Assembly (NCBI GenBank): GCA_002914845.1
Contig: JXTC01000081.1
Location: 644,352-708,351, forward strand
DNA from: Trema orientale
Lineage: Eukaryota; Streptophyta; Magnoliopsida; Rosales; Cannabaceae
Length of the DNA: 64,000 nt
Direction: 5' to 3'
Position numbers and translations under genes: made by a program. Under the pieces are notes generated by a model. That model had not been told where the DNA came from, made no database searches, and worked only from the letters and a program-made list of their open reading frames with translations. Positions 47,179-60,619 of this stretch are shown here, in pieces; position 1 is the stretch's first letter, and each line of letters opens with the position of its first letter.

Positions 47179-47955
47179 TCATAAATTCGAGAAGAGCACA
47201 CTCTTTCTTTCACACAGGATTACCAGAAAATTACACTGAAAACTGTGTTCAGGACAAGAGTATAAATACCAAGATTCGTGCCAATAATTTTATCGTAAGA
47301 ACCTGAACGAATGATTCGGAATTAGGAGAAGGTTAAGTACTACCAAATCCAGTTGTTTAATAAAATTTACTATATTAGTCTCACCGCCTACCTTTCAACT
47401 GAATTTCCCATGTTAATTGCCTTTCCCAACAGATAAACCAAAATCTAATATATATTCTACGTGAGATAAATGATACACAAACTACACATTTAAAGTTATT
47501 TTAAGTCTTAAAGTTAACCTACTTCACTCATCCTTTGTTTTATTTGAGCAACCATGTTCCAATTTAGTGATCTACCATTATAAGTGGATGGAAAGGCCGC
47601 ATAATAACAGAGGACTAGTGCTAGAAATGAACTGAATGACTTCAAAATTACCATATAGAAGAATCCCACTAAAGTTAGAAAATGTTCCATCACAAAGCTT
47701 TCTTCATTGAGAAAATTTGATTTAGAAAGCTAGCTCTAAATTCAAAAATCATGCCCCAATGTGGAGTTTCGTAGGATACAACAACGGGGCAGACAAACAG
47801 CATAAATAACTCTTCCGAGTATGTACAATTGGACAGAGCCAGACACTCAAAAACCATCATACGACCAGAACTGTAATGGACATCCGGATTTACTCCCCCC
47901 AACTCGCTGAAAATCCCAAGAGAAAAAAGACAAAATAATGAACATTAAGATACTG
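47179..47955. other. Intergenic: AHL promoter and GIP1-like 3' UTR
   Basis: The left part is the upstream region of the minus-strand AHL gene. The right part follows the stop codon of the minus-strand GIP1-like gene. The frame at 47690-47902 has no domain. Confidence 0.5.
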
Positions 47956-50900
47956 TTAGTGGTTTTGCTGCCAAAATGGGTGCAATTGATTTGATTGCTG
48001 AGACAAAAGGTCCTGAATACTGCCATTATTTAAACCGCCAAGGTTGCGCTGGTGATGTTCTTGTCTCATTGCCATTTGCGATCGGTAGAGGTCAGCATAA
48101 TCTGAAGCTCCATAATGCTGTGAGGACTGCTGCACCTGTCGATATCCAGCATATTGTTGATTCTGTCCAAGTGAACTGTAAAACGCACTTTCTTGAGCAG
48201 CAGACAACGTTCTTGAACCAGGCCCATAATTCAATGTAGAAGAGCTGTTATTCTGGTAATCACAGGAAAATATTCAGTGAAAATAACAAAACATTAAAAT
48301 TATGAAACAAATAAGGTCAAAAGACGATGTCAGGAGATTATATCAGAAGCACAGCAGCAAATGAAAAACATTATTTTACAGTAAACATTAGTTTACAGTA
48401 TCTAATATCTTTACTTCCAATTAAACGGCTGATCTGACACTGCATAATGCTACTCCAATAAATGTGCAAACTAACAGGCCCCCAGAGGAGGGGAAAAAAA
48501 AAAGACAAAAAAAAAAAAAAAAATAGCACCAGCACTACAAATGCATTTGCTAAGGCACTAACAGAAAAATCATAAAAACAATAGCTAGCATTATTCATTC
48601 CTTTCTCCTCTCTTTCTCTATACCTGTTCAAGAGGAGTGAAATGGTTTCTGTCCTTGTACTGAGGATGGAAGACATCACCATAGCTACTATTGATCATAG
48701 GAGAAGCAGATGAGGTGTGCAGATAGCTTCCAGGAACATTGCTAGACGTTCCATAACCAGCAGTAGCAGAAACCTCAGGAAATCTGTTCATTGATGCTCC
48801 ATAATTTGGAACGCTGTACTTCAGGTCAGCCAGGGACCGCTGCAACTCATCACCACCTGCATATGCTTGCTTGAAAGTCGAGGGCAAACGTGAATAGCTC
48901 TGAGGTAGGCCGGAGTAGCCAATCATGTTGTTGGACGGTTGTTCCAAGGGAAGAGTAGGTTGAGAGTATGAATGTGCTACACGATGCTGAGGGAGTACAG
49001 AAGATGGTACAGATAATGAAAAGGTGCCCGGTGGTTTCCTAACCTGTTACATGAACATATGGTTATTTTATCCATGATCACTTAATCAAACTTGCAGAAA
49101 TCTATAAGAGGAAAAAAAAAATCACTGAAAGAGCGACCAGATATATTTGCTTGGAGGTGTGAGACCACCGCACAAGAGGGAAAATCAAAACCAACATTTA
49201 TTTAGACGTAATGCAACAAAAATTATAGCTTGACAAATGTTCAATAAAAGGATAATCCGCTACAAATATGTGGTCAGATACCAGCTCAATCTTTCTTAAA
49301 CCACAGAACTGAAATAAAATACAAAATGAAATGCATCTGAAACTTGGGAATTAAATTAACAATACAAGTCTTTCCAATATGCTTTACTTCCATCCAAAAA
49401 TTTATCTGGTACATGTACAATAAGCAATAGATATTGTTATTTAACTTGACCAACTAAGAAAATATACTGATTGACAAAAAATTACATAGATCACATCATT
49501 GAAGAGCACAAAAGACCATTCCTAGCTCACCTCTGAAAAGGAGATGGTTGGACTGCTTATGGATGGCTCTGTATTGCTGTGCCTTGAGGATATGGATTGC
49601 GTCATAGGGAACTGCGGTTGGAGATGATCAGAACCTTGTAATGATTGGATGTGTGACAATAGTAGATCACTTAGTTCAGCATTTGAAGTTGTCTGCAGTA
49701 AGAAAACAATAACAGGTATCAAACCATTGTTGAATGTTCAATCAACTTAAAAAGGAAGGTACATCAAACAAAGTTCCTGCAAACACTGATCCCATAACAA
49801 GCATAAAATACAATCAGCCTATACAAAATTGGCAATAGAAACAACAAATCTGTGTAATCAAATTTCTAAATATTATCCTGTAGAATGATAAGATTAATTT
49901 TTAACACCAGTAGAAGATAGAAAACAAACAAATCACAGACTTAAAGAAAAAGGAAATCGTTAAAAATGAGAGAAGTATACAACTCACTCAAGAATGTCTA
50001 TACAAATCGTCAAACAACTGCAGATCAAATCCAGTAAAACAAAAGAGAACTTAACTCTTAACCATAAAGTTAATGTATTTCAATAATAAAGGTTTTACAT
50101 GTCCATATTTAGCTTAATAAAAGCTTTAGCAGGGTTTCAAAAAAGATACATAAGCATCATCTAGAAGAAGACGAGAAAAACAGAACAACCACTTATCGAT
50201 AAAATGAACCAATAAGATCAACCACAAATAAAATACAAATGATCTGCAAATGCAAAGTGGAAGGAACTCTATATTTACTGATTAGCAACATACTCTTTCA
50301 TTCTGGACTGAAATATTTCTAATGTTTGGTTGTGTCCTTGCAAAAGACAACTCGGGAGTTGCTCGGTTAATGACATTATAATCATGCAAAGACGGCTTGA
50401 TGAATTCACTTCCAAGGGAAGCTTCAGAGACATTCTGCTTCATCAGCTCTGATCGTAAATCATAATGTCTAGCATCTGCAATTGCTCTATGAGTATTATA
50501 GAAGGATCTATTGGACTCATCAACATCATATACTATACTCCTGCGAATTTAAAAAATAAATAAATAAGAAGAAGAAGACGTAACACATGAAGCAAGATAT
50601 ACTGAAATTAAGTGAAAGCGCCCATACCTTGTCTCCAAATGCCCAGCTGGAAAACCATCTAATGTTGTAGACGCTTCTTGCAGATCACCCTCTTTTAACT
50701 GATTAGATTGTAATAACCCGGTCGATGAAGAGTTGTTTCCCGATTTATATGTCCCAAAACTCAAATGCGAGCAATCAGCTGCCAAAGCTTGCAGATGACC
50801 CGGAAGGACAACTGTTGAGTCATTTTCTGGGTCCTCCTTCCCTAAACTTAGGTGTTGCAACTTGGCGGCTACAACATCATTATCTGTCAAAGCTGCAGGA

Positions 50901-53529
50901 TAACTTGGATCGGACAAATTGGAAGCACTGCCTGTTTCCGAATCATCGGATTGAGATGCTCCAACAACATTTGTAACAATTTTCTGTCTATTGGAGTCAT
51001 AAACAGAGATAGTGTTGTCTGAAATGATCTTTTCATTAGTAAACTGCATCTCTGATGCTTGAATATTTTCTGAATCGCAGTTCCTAGATAGTTCAGATCC
51101 ATTACCATAGAATTTGGACTGACTGGAGTACATGTCAGAATCCAGGGCAACAGATGCCTCTAAAATTGATGAAGAACTAGCAGCTGTTGGTCGCTCAACC
51201 ACATGCTGTCCATCTACAAAAGCATTTTGGCCAATTGTATTGCCTGACTTGTAAATCGTTCCTGATACATTAGAAGCTTTTTTAGGATGCAGATCACGGG
51301 GGAGTTCTGCTTGGTTAGGTGCCAGAACTTGGGAGGGATTCTCATAGTAATGATCTGAGTTCGTTGTACCTGCATCCTGATTTGTGTAAGACGTTTCAGA
51401 TGCATTAGGCGAGAACTTAGAGGGAGGTCTACCCATTCTAACAATGTCAGCCATAGAAAGATGTCCACCACTTGACCCTGACCACGCAGACCAACATCCA
51501 GGACCAGGAGAGGGTTGCAAAGTTGTGGAGATGACATCACCTGTTCCTATTGACTGTCCTCTACTATCAGTATTAAAAGAATCACTGCAACAGATATGCA
51601 AGGATTACTTACAATTGAAAATTAGCCACTTGGACGAGAAATCAAATAACAAACATTATGCGATTGTGGTTTGTTACTTTAAAAACAAATGATGAGCAGT
51701 AAATAATTTAGAATAATTAAATTTAGTACCACAGAGTATTACTGTTAATTTACATAAGAGCATAAAATGTATCCTTGAGAACATTCAACAGGCAAGGTTG
51801 AAAACATATGAAGAGATGCTCGTTACATTTGCCTAATGCCAAATATTCCATGTAGGTAATCGCAATAAAGACTAACTCGGTCTAAGAAACAAAAAAATTA
51901 AAAGTACGTGCCATACCCTATGTAGTAGTTTGTTTTCCAGTTTATTTATTCAAGCCGCCAGTTTTCTAAGTGAGCCATTAAATAATTGATAAGTATATTG
52001 ATACAAAACGAAATCACAACATTGACAAATTCCCTTTCCTTCCTGATTCCTACCAGAGGAAACAACACAACGAAATGAGGATCCCCCTCATTGCTCCTAC
52101 TACCAACATATTTCTGTGTTTGAACCACAAACGAACAATTCTAAGTCACTAGAAAATATTGCTTACTCAATGTTATGACTTCAACATGCCAAGGAACCAA
52201 AACAAAATGAAGTATAGAATTTCTAGTTTCAAACCCCATTCCACTCTCCTACAATTGCCAGAAGGGCAGAAAAGAAGCATAGACTAGAATTCATTAAGAA
52301 AATCAGAACCAACCTGTTAAATGAAGGTTGTTGATTTATAGTTCCCCCTTTTACATGAGAAGACAGCGACAGAGCAACCGACACATTATCTCCTTTGTAC
52401 GCAACATTACCAATTTCTAACAAAGCAGAATTCCACAAAGCAAATTAAGAAATATATACGGAGAGAGAGGACAGAGATAATATCAGCCACGAGGGAATGC
52501 ATATGCAAAACAGTGATATTAGGCTGAACATACCCTCGTAACTGCCTTGAATTGATCCACCCCATCCGATATTGCGTTCACTAGAACTTTTAATTCCACG
52601 AGTTAAACCACTGTATGTAACTCGAGGCCTTAATTCCTGGGTCTCCTTCATCTGAAGGACATTTTACACCAAGAAAAATAAAAAAATGATCAATATAAAT
52701 TATAAATGCAAAGAAATAAGAATCAAATTACAGAAGGCTACAAAGAAATTAAAGAGGACCCTACTAACCATGACAATATGCCTAGCACACTGGAAAATAA
52801 TCAACATGGTGCGTACATAAAGCACAGAAACAGATTGTAGTAAAAAAATTCTGAATCGGTGAAATGAATAGTAATTACTGATGTACTAGCACACCACTAG
52901 GAGATAGCAATGACAGCTTACAGTAGTTATTCTGTTTATTTAAACCATAACTCATATTACTTCGCAGGAACAGTCTTTGTAGCACTTGTTAAGTCAATTA
53001 GTGTTTAAGAGAAGTAGAGTGAAAAAGGAAGGAAAACGAAACAGAACTGTGCGTGTTTTCACATAATACCTCTTTTCTTCTTTCACGTTTGCTCTTCACT
53101 TCGTGAAAAGTATCTACACAATTGAAAATTACTAGTTCAATCATAACTTTAAAGAACATTTATACACACGACAAATTCAATTACGAGCTTCATGCATTAC
53201 TAACCAAAATGGCCCAACCCAATAAAAGAAAACTAAGAAAAAAAAATTTATACCGAAGCACACCTCTGGCTCCGTCGTCAAATATAAATGTTATATATAT
53301 GTATAGATTCTATAAGGCTTTTCTAAAACCAACAAATTCCCAGTTGGCTCCAAGTTTTCCAAACTTATCTCCTAATTTTCTACATGAAAATTTCAAGACA
53401 AAGAAAAATGAAATTGGAAGCAAAGAAAATATTCAAAACTTCTTAAATCTTCTTACATTGTTTCAATTTGTGTAAAATAGCACAGAAGAGATGGACAAAG
53501 ATTCTAAACTGTTTGAAACAACATAAGAC

Positions 53530-53567
<38 letters not shown>

Positions 53568-54210
53568 ATAAGATTTTTTCCCTAAAAAAATTCAATCCGA
53601 GTACAAATTTCTTTGACTCTTCGTATTCACTACTCAAACAAACTTCAACCAAAAAGAAAATATATAAAACATAAATCAAAATTTCTTTGTCACTTATCAA
53701 AATATTGACCTCAAAAACATAATATGTATTCGATAATAAAAATCTCATACAGTCCCAGCAAAAGAATTTACCGGTCCCAGAAAAACCCCGACCTCTGAGT
53801 AAAACATTATTCGGCTACTTTTATAATAGTACTTTCTACCATATTCTCTCTTATCTGCTCAAGTATTCTCATCAGCCAAACACAAATAACCAAAAAATAA
53901 AAAACCCCCCAAAAAAACTAGTACCCTTCCCGGTCTTCCATCCCCGAAATTAACAAAAAAAAATACAATAAATAAATAAAGTGTGAAAGGGAAAAAAAAA
54001 GGAAAAAGAAAAAAAGAAAAAAGAAGGAAGGGAACCTTGAGAGAGTAGGCGTTGAACGGCGTCGTCTGGGTCCATATTACATTCTTTAAGGACGGCGTAG
54101 ATCTCCGACTCCGTACAGTTACTGACAATCTCTTTCAGATTCTGTATCATCTTCCTCGTCGCCGGGGACAGCTCCCCTAACCCTACTCCGTTCTTGCTTT
54201 CACTACCCAT
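47956..54210 (-). CDS. GBF-interacting protein 1-like (DUF1296/GIP1_N), nine exons
   Basis: My exon model: 54036-54210, 53070-53113, 52534-52651, 52314-52416, 50628-51584, 50294-50540, 49531-49692, 48624-49043, 47956-48252. All junctions are GT-AG and phases agree, giving 2523 nt, 840 aa. The UBA-like GIP1_N domain spans residues about 13-73: LSPATRKMIQNLKEIVSNCT, MDPDDAVQRLLSQDTFHEVK and SKRERRKE across the first junction. The rest is low-complexity and rich in Ser, Gln and Asn. Conserved blocks include WSAWSGSSGGHLSMADIVRM-GRP and a Q-rich end (NNGSIQDLLSQQSN). GIP1 was described in Arabidopsis as a partner of G-box bZIP factors that aids their DNA binding. This long form is less studied. 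The start is the ATG of MGSESKNGVGLGEL; an upstream ATG lies in a GA-rich 5' UTR. Intron 1 holds a (TA) microsatellite at about 53530-53566. Confidence 0.9.
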
Positions 54211-54440
54211 ACCCTTTCCCTCTTTCTCTTTCTCTCTCTCTCTTTTCTTGCTTGAAAGATTTTCCCTCACTTTCTCGCTCTTTCGAAAACAAACACACTC
54301 CTTTGCGGCTCTCACTCCAAATTTTCCCGATCACCAAACACCACAAAAACCCTTTTGTTCCTCTCTCTCTCTCTCTCTCTCTCTTTGTATATATGTCTCT
54401 TTGTATATATACATAATACACAGAAGAAATCTCTATAATA
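54211..54440 (-). promoter_or_regulatory. 5' UTR and core promoter region of the GIP1-like gene
   Basis: A (CT)n tract at 54361-54384 (GA on the coding strand) and pyrimidine/purine-rich sequence precede the ATG. A TATA-like GTATATATACAAAGAG lies at about 54385-54412 on the minus strand. The exact start site is unknown. Confidence 0.45.
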
Positions 54441-54924
54441 ATAATAATATTAATATTAATCCCTTTTCTTTCTCTCCGGATTTTTATTATAATTATTATT
54501 TGTTATTTTCTTGGATATTATTATTACGGATTTAGTAATCGTAAAGTCATAGATGCCTTACTAACCTCACTGCCTGTCGTGTGATATCCACCACAGGGGC
54601 CTTAATCATGTGCCACGTAAACAGTAGGTACCCATGTTATTCAATCGACAGACGGTATGGTTTGGTCGTGGATGCCAGATTGGCCGTGAGGTTAGGAGAA
54701 TCGTGGTTTTGAATTTTTTTTTCCTTTAAGAAGTGGGGTCTCTTTTAGTCAGAGAGTCAGTAAAACTCAGTACCTGTCGAAGTTTTTTCTATTTTTTTTT
54801 TCTCTCCCTATTGTTGTCTTCCATTGCAACATAAATAGCGCTTTCCCTCTTAAAAAAAATATATATATATATAACATTTTCCCTTATTTTCTTTTCCTTC
54901 ATTTATTTAATTATTTTATTCATC
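54441..54924. other. Upstream region, nothing recognised
   Basis: AT-rich, upstream of the GIP1-like gene. No frame or repeat supported. Confidence 0.4.
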
Positions 54925-55680
54925 CGGTGACAATTCGTATTATCGTGTCATATTTGTATCATGTCTAAATATATTTGTCATATTTATATCGTGTCTAAAT
55001 ATATGTATAATAAGCAACTACTAATTCAAACCCGACTCGTTTATTTTTCATGTCATCATTTTTAAACTTAGACCTGACATGCTAAATAAATAGAGCATAA
55101 ATAGATTAACCTATAAACAACATATTTAACACATTATTTAAATATATCGCATTTCCGTTGTATCCAACCTAATACAACATGCTAACATGTGTACTATTTA
55201 GCCTATTAATTAAACTTAATTTAACATGTTAATGTTAAATATGTTATATTTAATTCAATCTGACACAATCTATTAACTTATTAACATGCTAATCTATTTC
55301 ACATTTCCATTACATCCTAATATAATCTATTAACTTATTTAATATTTTTAATATAACTAATCACCCATAATAAATCAAATAAATATAATACCCAATCCAA
55401 AGTTTTAAACCAGAATAAGTTTTCAAGTTTTAGTACATAAAACATAAAGGGAGGTTTTAAGTCGTAATACACAAAATATAATACAAAATCTCAAAAAATT
55501 TAATCGTGTTAAACGAGTCAATTTCGAGTTTAGCAGGTTAACTTGCTTTTAACATATTATTTAATCGTGTTTAATCGGATTTAACATATTTTGACTTGTA
55601 CATATTTAAGACAAACCCAAATCATCTAATTTTGTATCGTTTTCGAGTCGTGTTATTAAGTCGTTGCCTAAATTGCTGCC
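54925..55680. mobile_element. Decayed DNA element with GACAATTCGT.TTATCGTGTC ends
   Basis: Left: GTGACAATTCGTATTATCGTG followed by repeated 'TCATATTTGTATCATGTCTAA'. Right, in reverse: GCAACGACTTAATAACACGA. Such 'CGTGTC / GACACG' repeat-rich ends are known from common eudicot MITE-like repeats. No target duplication found, so class and borders are uncertain. Confidence 0.35.
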
Positions 55681-56565
55681 CATTTTTTATATTCCCACCC
55701 TCTCTGTAGATACATCTCACATAAATTATAAATTTGAGAAATTTCTTTTTATATACCTCCTAATTTTTATTAATTTTCATTAAGTACAAAAGTACCCACT
55801 AATTAATATTTTTGAAAACATTTATTTTCCCACCCTCCAAGTACTTTACTAACCATCAGTATTTTAAACCCCCTCTTTTTTTTATTTTTTCTCTATTTTT
55901 ATTGACTTCTTTAAAATTTTGATGTATATTGCTTCCTTGGTGAATAGTCGTATAAAACATTACCATGAGTTTTTTATTTTGTTCAAAATATATATTATGA
56001 AAAAAATATATATATAAGAAACGTAAAATTAATAGCATAAATCAACACTTTTTTACTTTTTTTTTCCAATAAAAAAATTTTGTATTACGTGTTACAATGA
56101 AAATAAGCAAAATGGAGTATAAATAACTATATCAATATCCTTAAACAAACAAAGTAAAAACTCATCAAGAAATTGTATATGTATACATGAATATAATTTA
56201 AGAAAGACAAGTAAAAAAAAATAGTGTGCATACAAATTAAACAAAAGACTTACAGTTTTTAGTTTTACTTTTTATATAATTAATGGGTAATTAAAGGATT
56301 CATTATTTCCTTTTTCTTTTTCTTTTTATTTTTTTGAAAAAAAAAAGAAAATATTGGAGCGGAGATGGGAGATTTTAAGGAACGTGAAAACTATATAAAG
56401 GAATAAGAATATAATAAGGAAAATTTTATAGCAAAATTAAATGTACAATAACCAGATTTCCTTTTTATATGAAGGAGGTGTGTAATAAGAAATATGATTT
56501 TATTGTTTAATGTTATGTGAAGTCATTTATATCAATTTACAAAATGATATTTCTGTAAATAATGA
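55681..56565. other. AT-rich spacer, nothing recognised
   Basis: No coding frame with a domain, no RNA gene. Confidence 0.4.
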
Positions 56566-56574
56566 ATTACTTAG

Positions 56575-57300
56575 GGGATTTTGACATCCTTAACAAGCAT
56601 AAAAGCACCCCTCCTTCTTAAAAATTAATTTTTAATTATAACTTTACCCTTAATTTTGTTTGTGCACCCATCAATCTTGCAACATCAAAAACTAAAGCCT
56701 AAGTTAACAAATTTGTGTATATATATATAATATAAACACTAAAAAAGAAAACCATCCAAATCCCAAACACAAAATTGAAACGTCCCTACTCTGAGAATTT
56801 GTTATTTGGATTAAGTTAGAGCCTAAGAGCTACCATAATGGCATTTCTCTGCACTATTTCAATGCCAACCAAATCCCAAATTCCTTTTATTTAATCTTTC
56901 ATATGGATTTGTAGAGGCCAAGTGCCACAATGTGACGGTTATGTTTCAACCTTTATAAACCTGTAAACAAGCTTGAAGTACTTAAATGATATATAAGGTA
57001 TTACTTGTAATCTGTTTGACTGCATTCTTATTTTTCCTTGTTAGCATAACTTCTCATGTTGAAACAAAAAGACTTTTATTGCAATTAACAAACTGAAATT
57101 GCAAACAAACCAAAAAATTGAAGCATTGTTATAACATGAAAGAGGTGTGAAAGGATGAGCAGTAGATGTCGTTGAAATAGTGCAGGAAAAGGTAACATAG
57201 GGTGCACAAAAGTTTTACTTATTTTAAATTGTCATTTATATTCATTTTATTAATGCAATGGGTGCTTTTATAACAACTAGGGGAGTCAATATAGCTCCCC
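56575..57300. mobile_element. Mutator-like element, 726 bp
   Basis: Flanked by perfect 9-bp repeats ATTACTTAG at 56566-56574 and 57301-57309. The inverted ends are GGGATTTTGACATCC then ACAAGCATAAAAGCACCC, mirrored on the right (reverse complement GGGGAGCTATATTGACTCCC then GTTGTTATAAAAGCACCC) over about 40 bp with small gaps. No transposase. Confidence 0.78.
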
Positions 57301-57309
57301 ATTACTTAG

Positions 57310-58254
57310 AAGGGTGGGGAAGAAAAAAAAAAGAAGGACAACAATAGAGCTACTTTTATTTATTTGATGTTATACATTCATTTATTTTCATAGACATAAA
57401 TAACTTGGAAAATTTGTTCAAAAAAATAGAAAATAGAATTGACACATCTATTTTTTCATCAACCACCATTTAGGACTTACTTGTATCCACTTCTAGTTTT
57501 TTGTTTAATTAAATTGAAAATAGAAACAAAAATTTTATTTTAGTTTTTAATTTTTAAAAATAAGAAACACGCTTAACAAACTTTATTTTACTATTTATTT
57601 CTAAAATAAAAAAAGTGAAATTACTGAGACAGATAGTCAAATATACTTTGTATTTGTTTAAAGAAATAATTGTATTATAAATTTCTTGTTACTCTTTTTT
57701 GAATTTCATAACAAATTATAAAAACAAAAAACAGAAATAAGGTTGCCATGCAAACTTTCAAGAAAAAAATCCATCTTTTATATAAAAACACAGAAAAAAA
57801 AAAATAAAGCGAATCCAAGTAAGCCGTTATTAGAAAATATGAGTTTCTGCTATAAGATAGTAAAGAGAAATGGACTTGGCTATGAGTATTTTCGGCTAAA
57901 GTGACTTTTCTATGAGTGTTCTAAAAAATAACTTTTCTTGTAAAATCCCAATGTTCTGCAAGGGAGTCACATAATCTGTGACTATGGTTACTGTCACAGA
58001 TAGTATGACCTACATTATAGAATATTGTGGGTCTGTGACATTGCTAAAAAACCCAATTTTAAAACAGTCTAAAAAAATTATTTTAATTTAAAATACTACT
58101 ATCCATGTCAAATTCTTGTTAGTAAATGTGAGACCTTTTTCGTGGATAGGACTAGATTGGCCCCTATTTGATATTTTTAGGAAGAACAAGTGTTTTGGAT
58201 ATGGATAAAACCGGCTTTTTTACTTTTGTGAGACTTGATAGAGAGAGAAATAAA
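57310..58254. other. AT-rich spacer, nothing recognised
   Basis: No supported gene. A short 'GTCACA.A.TCTGTGAC' palindromic cluster at about 57967-58040 may be a small decayed element. Confidence 0.4.
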
Positions 58255-58613
58255 GGCCTCGTTTGTTTCAATTATTCCATTTCATTGGAATGGAAAATCC
58301 ATTTGAATGTGTGTTTGTTTCAACAATTCAGTTTTTCCCTTCAAATGATTTTTTAGAATGTGTGTTTGCTTCAACAATTCAGTTTTCCATTCAAATAGTC
58401 CATCCAAAAAGTTAACCATTGGAATGGTTTTTTTGTATCTTGAATGAGAATGGAGGGGAAGAGGTGTTTTTGAATGGTCCATTCTAATGCTCCTATTCTA
58501 ATTACAACACATTCCACTATTTTTTCCATTTAAATGTCTCTCATTCCAACTATAACACATTCCACAATTTCTATTCAAATACACCCATTCAAATAGGCGA
58601 ACCAAATGGACCC
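58255..58613. mobile_element. MITE candidate with GGCCTCGTTTGTTTC ends
   Basis: Left GGCCTCGTTTGTTTCAATTA; right, in reverse, GGGTCCATTTGGTTCGCC. The interior is built from inverted 'TTCCATT...AATGGAA' words and a 58-bp direct repeat (TGTGTGTTTG.TTCAACAATT at 58307 and 58359). No clear target duplication. Confidence 0.5.
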
Positions 58614-58740
58614 AAAGACATTCCAAAGTTGCCATTCTTTCCATTTTTTTTTTTCTTCTCTTTTCTCTACGCTATTTCACTTCATTTCCTCAATTGTTGC
58701 AGTATTCTTTCTATCTTCCTCTCTGTTATTTTTCACCCAA

Positions 58741-59073
58741 GTCCTTTAAGAAATTGGAAAAAGATCAAAGCTTGTTCTTTGGATTATGGGAAACTTTAGC
58801 ATTTGAGGATAAGGTAAAATATGTATTTTATTTAATGAAAGCTTTGATATTATTTGATAATAACTAATCAACATTTTGAAGGAGATCTATAATAATGATC
58901 TAGAAATTATTGTGCTTAAATACTTATATTTCTTTTGCCAAACTATTCATCTTCTTTGTAATGAAAATCTAGACGTCGTAGGTCAAATAATTCTTAATCC
59001 GAAGTCAAGTAATCCTCAATCACATCGTCAAGTAATTTATGACCTCAAGGCAAGAAGGAGTCAATTACTACGC
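58741..59073 (+). other. Exon-like pieces of an unknown gene (1)
   Basis: 58749-58813 reads KKLEKDQSLFFGLWETLAFE then DK, followed by a GT donor. About 58950-59070 reads NENLDVVGQIILNPKSSNPQ then SHRQVIYDLKARRSQLL, then a stop. Composition and donor look like real exons, but I recognise no family, and no complete gene can be assembled. Confidence 0.3.
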
Positions 59074-59349
59074 TGATGCACTGCAACAACAATACCTTTT
59101 TTTTTTTTAGGGAACAACAATACCATTTTATTGCACTTCACAATAGAATTGTTGAAAAAAGGTTATATAGTGTACTATAAAGGGTTTTGGACACTTATAC
59201 TTATTTTTCAAAAAATAATACCAAATTTACGACCTTTCAAAAATAATAAAAATTCGTACGACCTTTTTATGGTATTTTTCTAAATACTTTGAAAGTTAGA
59301 AAATCCGGTGACATTTTAGTAAATAAGTTATTATTAATTTTTTTTTTTA

Positions 59350-59826
59350 TATAGGAAACCACAAAGGTTTCTTGGAAACCAATTTGGTTTAATTTGGTTT
59401 CCTATTCGTGGAATGTTCTGTAAGTAAGTAAATCACTAGAAACCACAAAGGTTTCCTAGAAATTAGTTTGGTTTCCTTTGGCCGAAAGCTCTGTACGCAA
59501 GTAAATCACAGGAAAGCACAAAGGTTTCTTGGTAACTAGTTTGGTTTCCTTTAACCGAATATCCTGTACGTAAGTAAAGTACATGAAACCATGAACATTT
59601 CTAGGAAACCATTGTGGTTTCTTTTTTGCAGAATGTCCTGTAGTTAAATAAATCACAGAAAATCATCGTGATTTCCTTTTAGCAGAGTGCCCTATAGCTA
59701 AGTAAAGCACAGGAAACCATAAAAATTTCTTAGAAACCATTGTGGATTCTTTTCCAAATCACAAGAAACAATGAAAGTTTTCTGAAAGCTATTGTGATTT
59801 CTTTTTTGAAGAATGCCCTGTAGCGA
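59350..59826 (+). repeat. Diverged tandem array, ~75 bp units, about six copies
   Basis: Units hold GGAAACCA.AAAGGTTTCTTGG, AACCA.TTTGGTTTCC, GAATGTCCTGTA.GTAAGTAAA and TCACA. They repeat about every 54-83 bp, with inner GGAAACC/GGTTTCC palindromes. Bounded by T-rich sequence on the left and an exon-like piece on the right. Confidence 0.8.
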
Positions 59827-59890
59827 GAATTGGGTGAGGCATTGAACAAGGACACTGAAGAATATGATCAAGTTCTCAAATTAAGTAATT
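59826..59890 (+). other. Exon-like piece of an unknown gene (2)
   Basis: Reads RELGEALNKDTEEYDQVLKL, an acidic helix-like stretch directly after the tandem array, with an AG just before it. No family recognised. Confidence 0.25.
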
Positions 59891-60619
59891 ATATTTTTTA
59901 AGTAAAAACAACAGAAATATATATTAGTTTTTGGATTCTGGCAACTTGTTTCTAATAATTTCTTCTATTTCTCTCAGTTCAAAGGTTGTGGATCTATAAT
60001 TTCTTTCCATTTTCATCTTGTGATTTGGTTGAATTTGGGGGTTACTCCGTGATTTTATGTGTCAGGTTTGCTAAGTTCGACTGGTTCCATCCCCTCTCAT
60101 TTACTCATGTGTTCGTCAATTTCGCTTAGGCATGTCTATCATTTATCCCCTCTTCACCTATCTAATGATTTGTGGTCGATGAATTTCTTTTTTTTTTTTC
60201 TTTTGAAAAATTTAACTAGGAAGATTCTTCTTCCTATACATATACACATAAATTTGATCTACATATCTTGCTTTTGATTCACAGACCGTATTTTATTGGC
60301 GTTTATTCTTGTCTCTTATGGTATTAGAATCATGAAATGTAAGCAGATTTTATATTGTTACAGAGACTCGGGTAATTTTTGTTTATTCGTTGTTTCAGGT
60401 TAAAGGACCTAAGTTAGTAAAGTTATAGTGTCTACAGTTACAGATCCTCTACCCCTTGATTGATATTTTTTGCAATATCAGTTGCAAATGTGCGACTAAC
60501 ATGTATACTAACATTTAGATATACCATGTTGTACATTAAAAAATCTAGACACACTCTTTGACCAGATACCTTAGAGTGATTGGCCTTCATTATTAATCTT
60601 CATCATAATTCATTGATTA

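Noticed and set aside
46676-47184. Long plus-strand frames opposite the AHL gene
   Set aside because: Shadows of the GC-rich AHL coding strand; no domain of their own.
54194-54535. Plus-strand frame over the GIP1-like 5' region
   Set aside because: Low-complexity translation of CT-rich 5' UTR.
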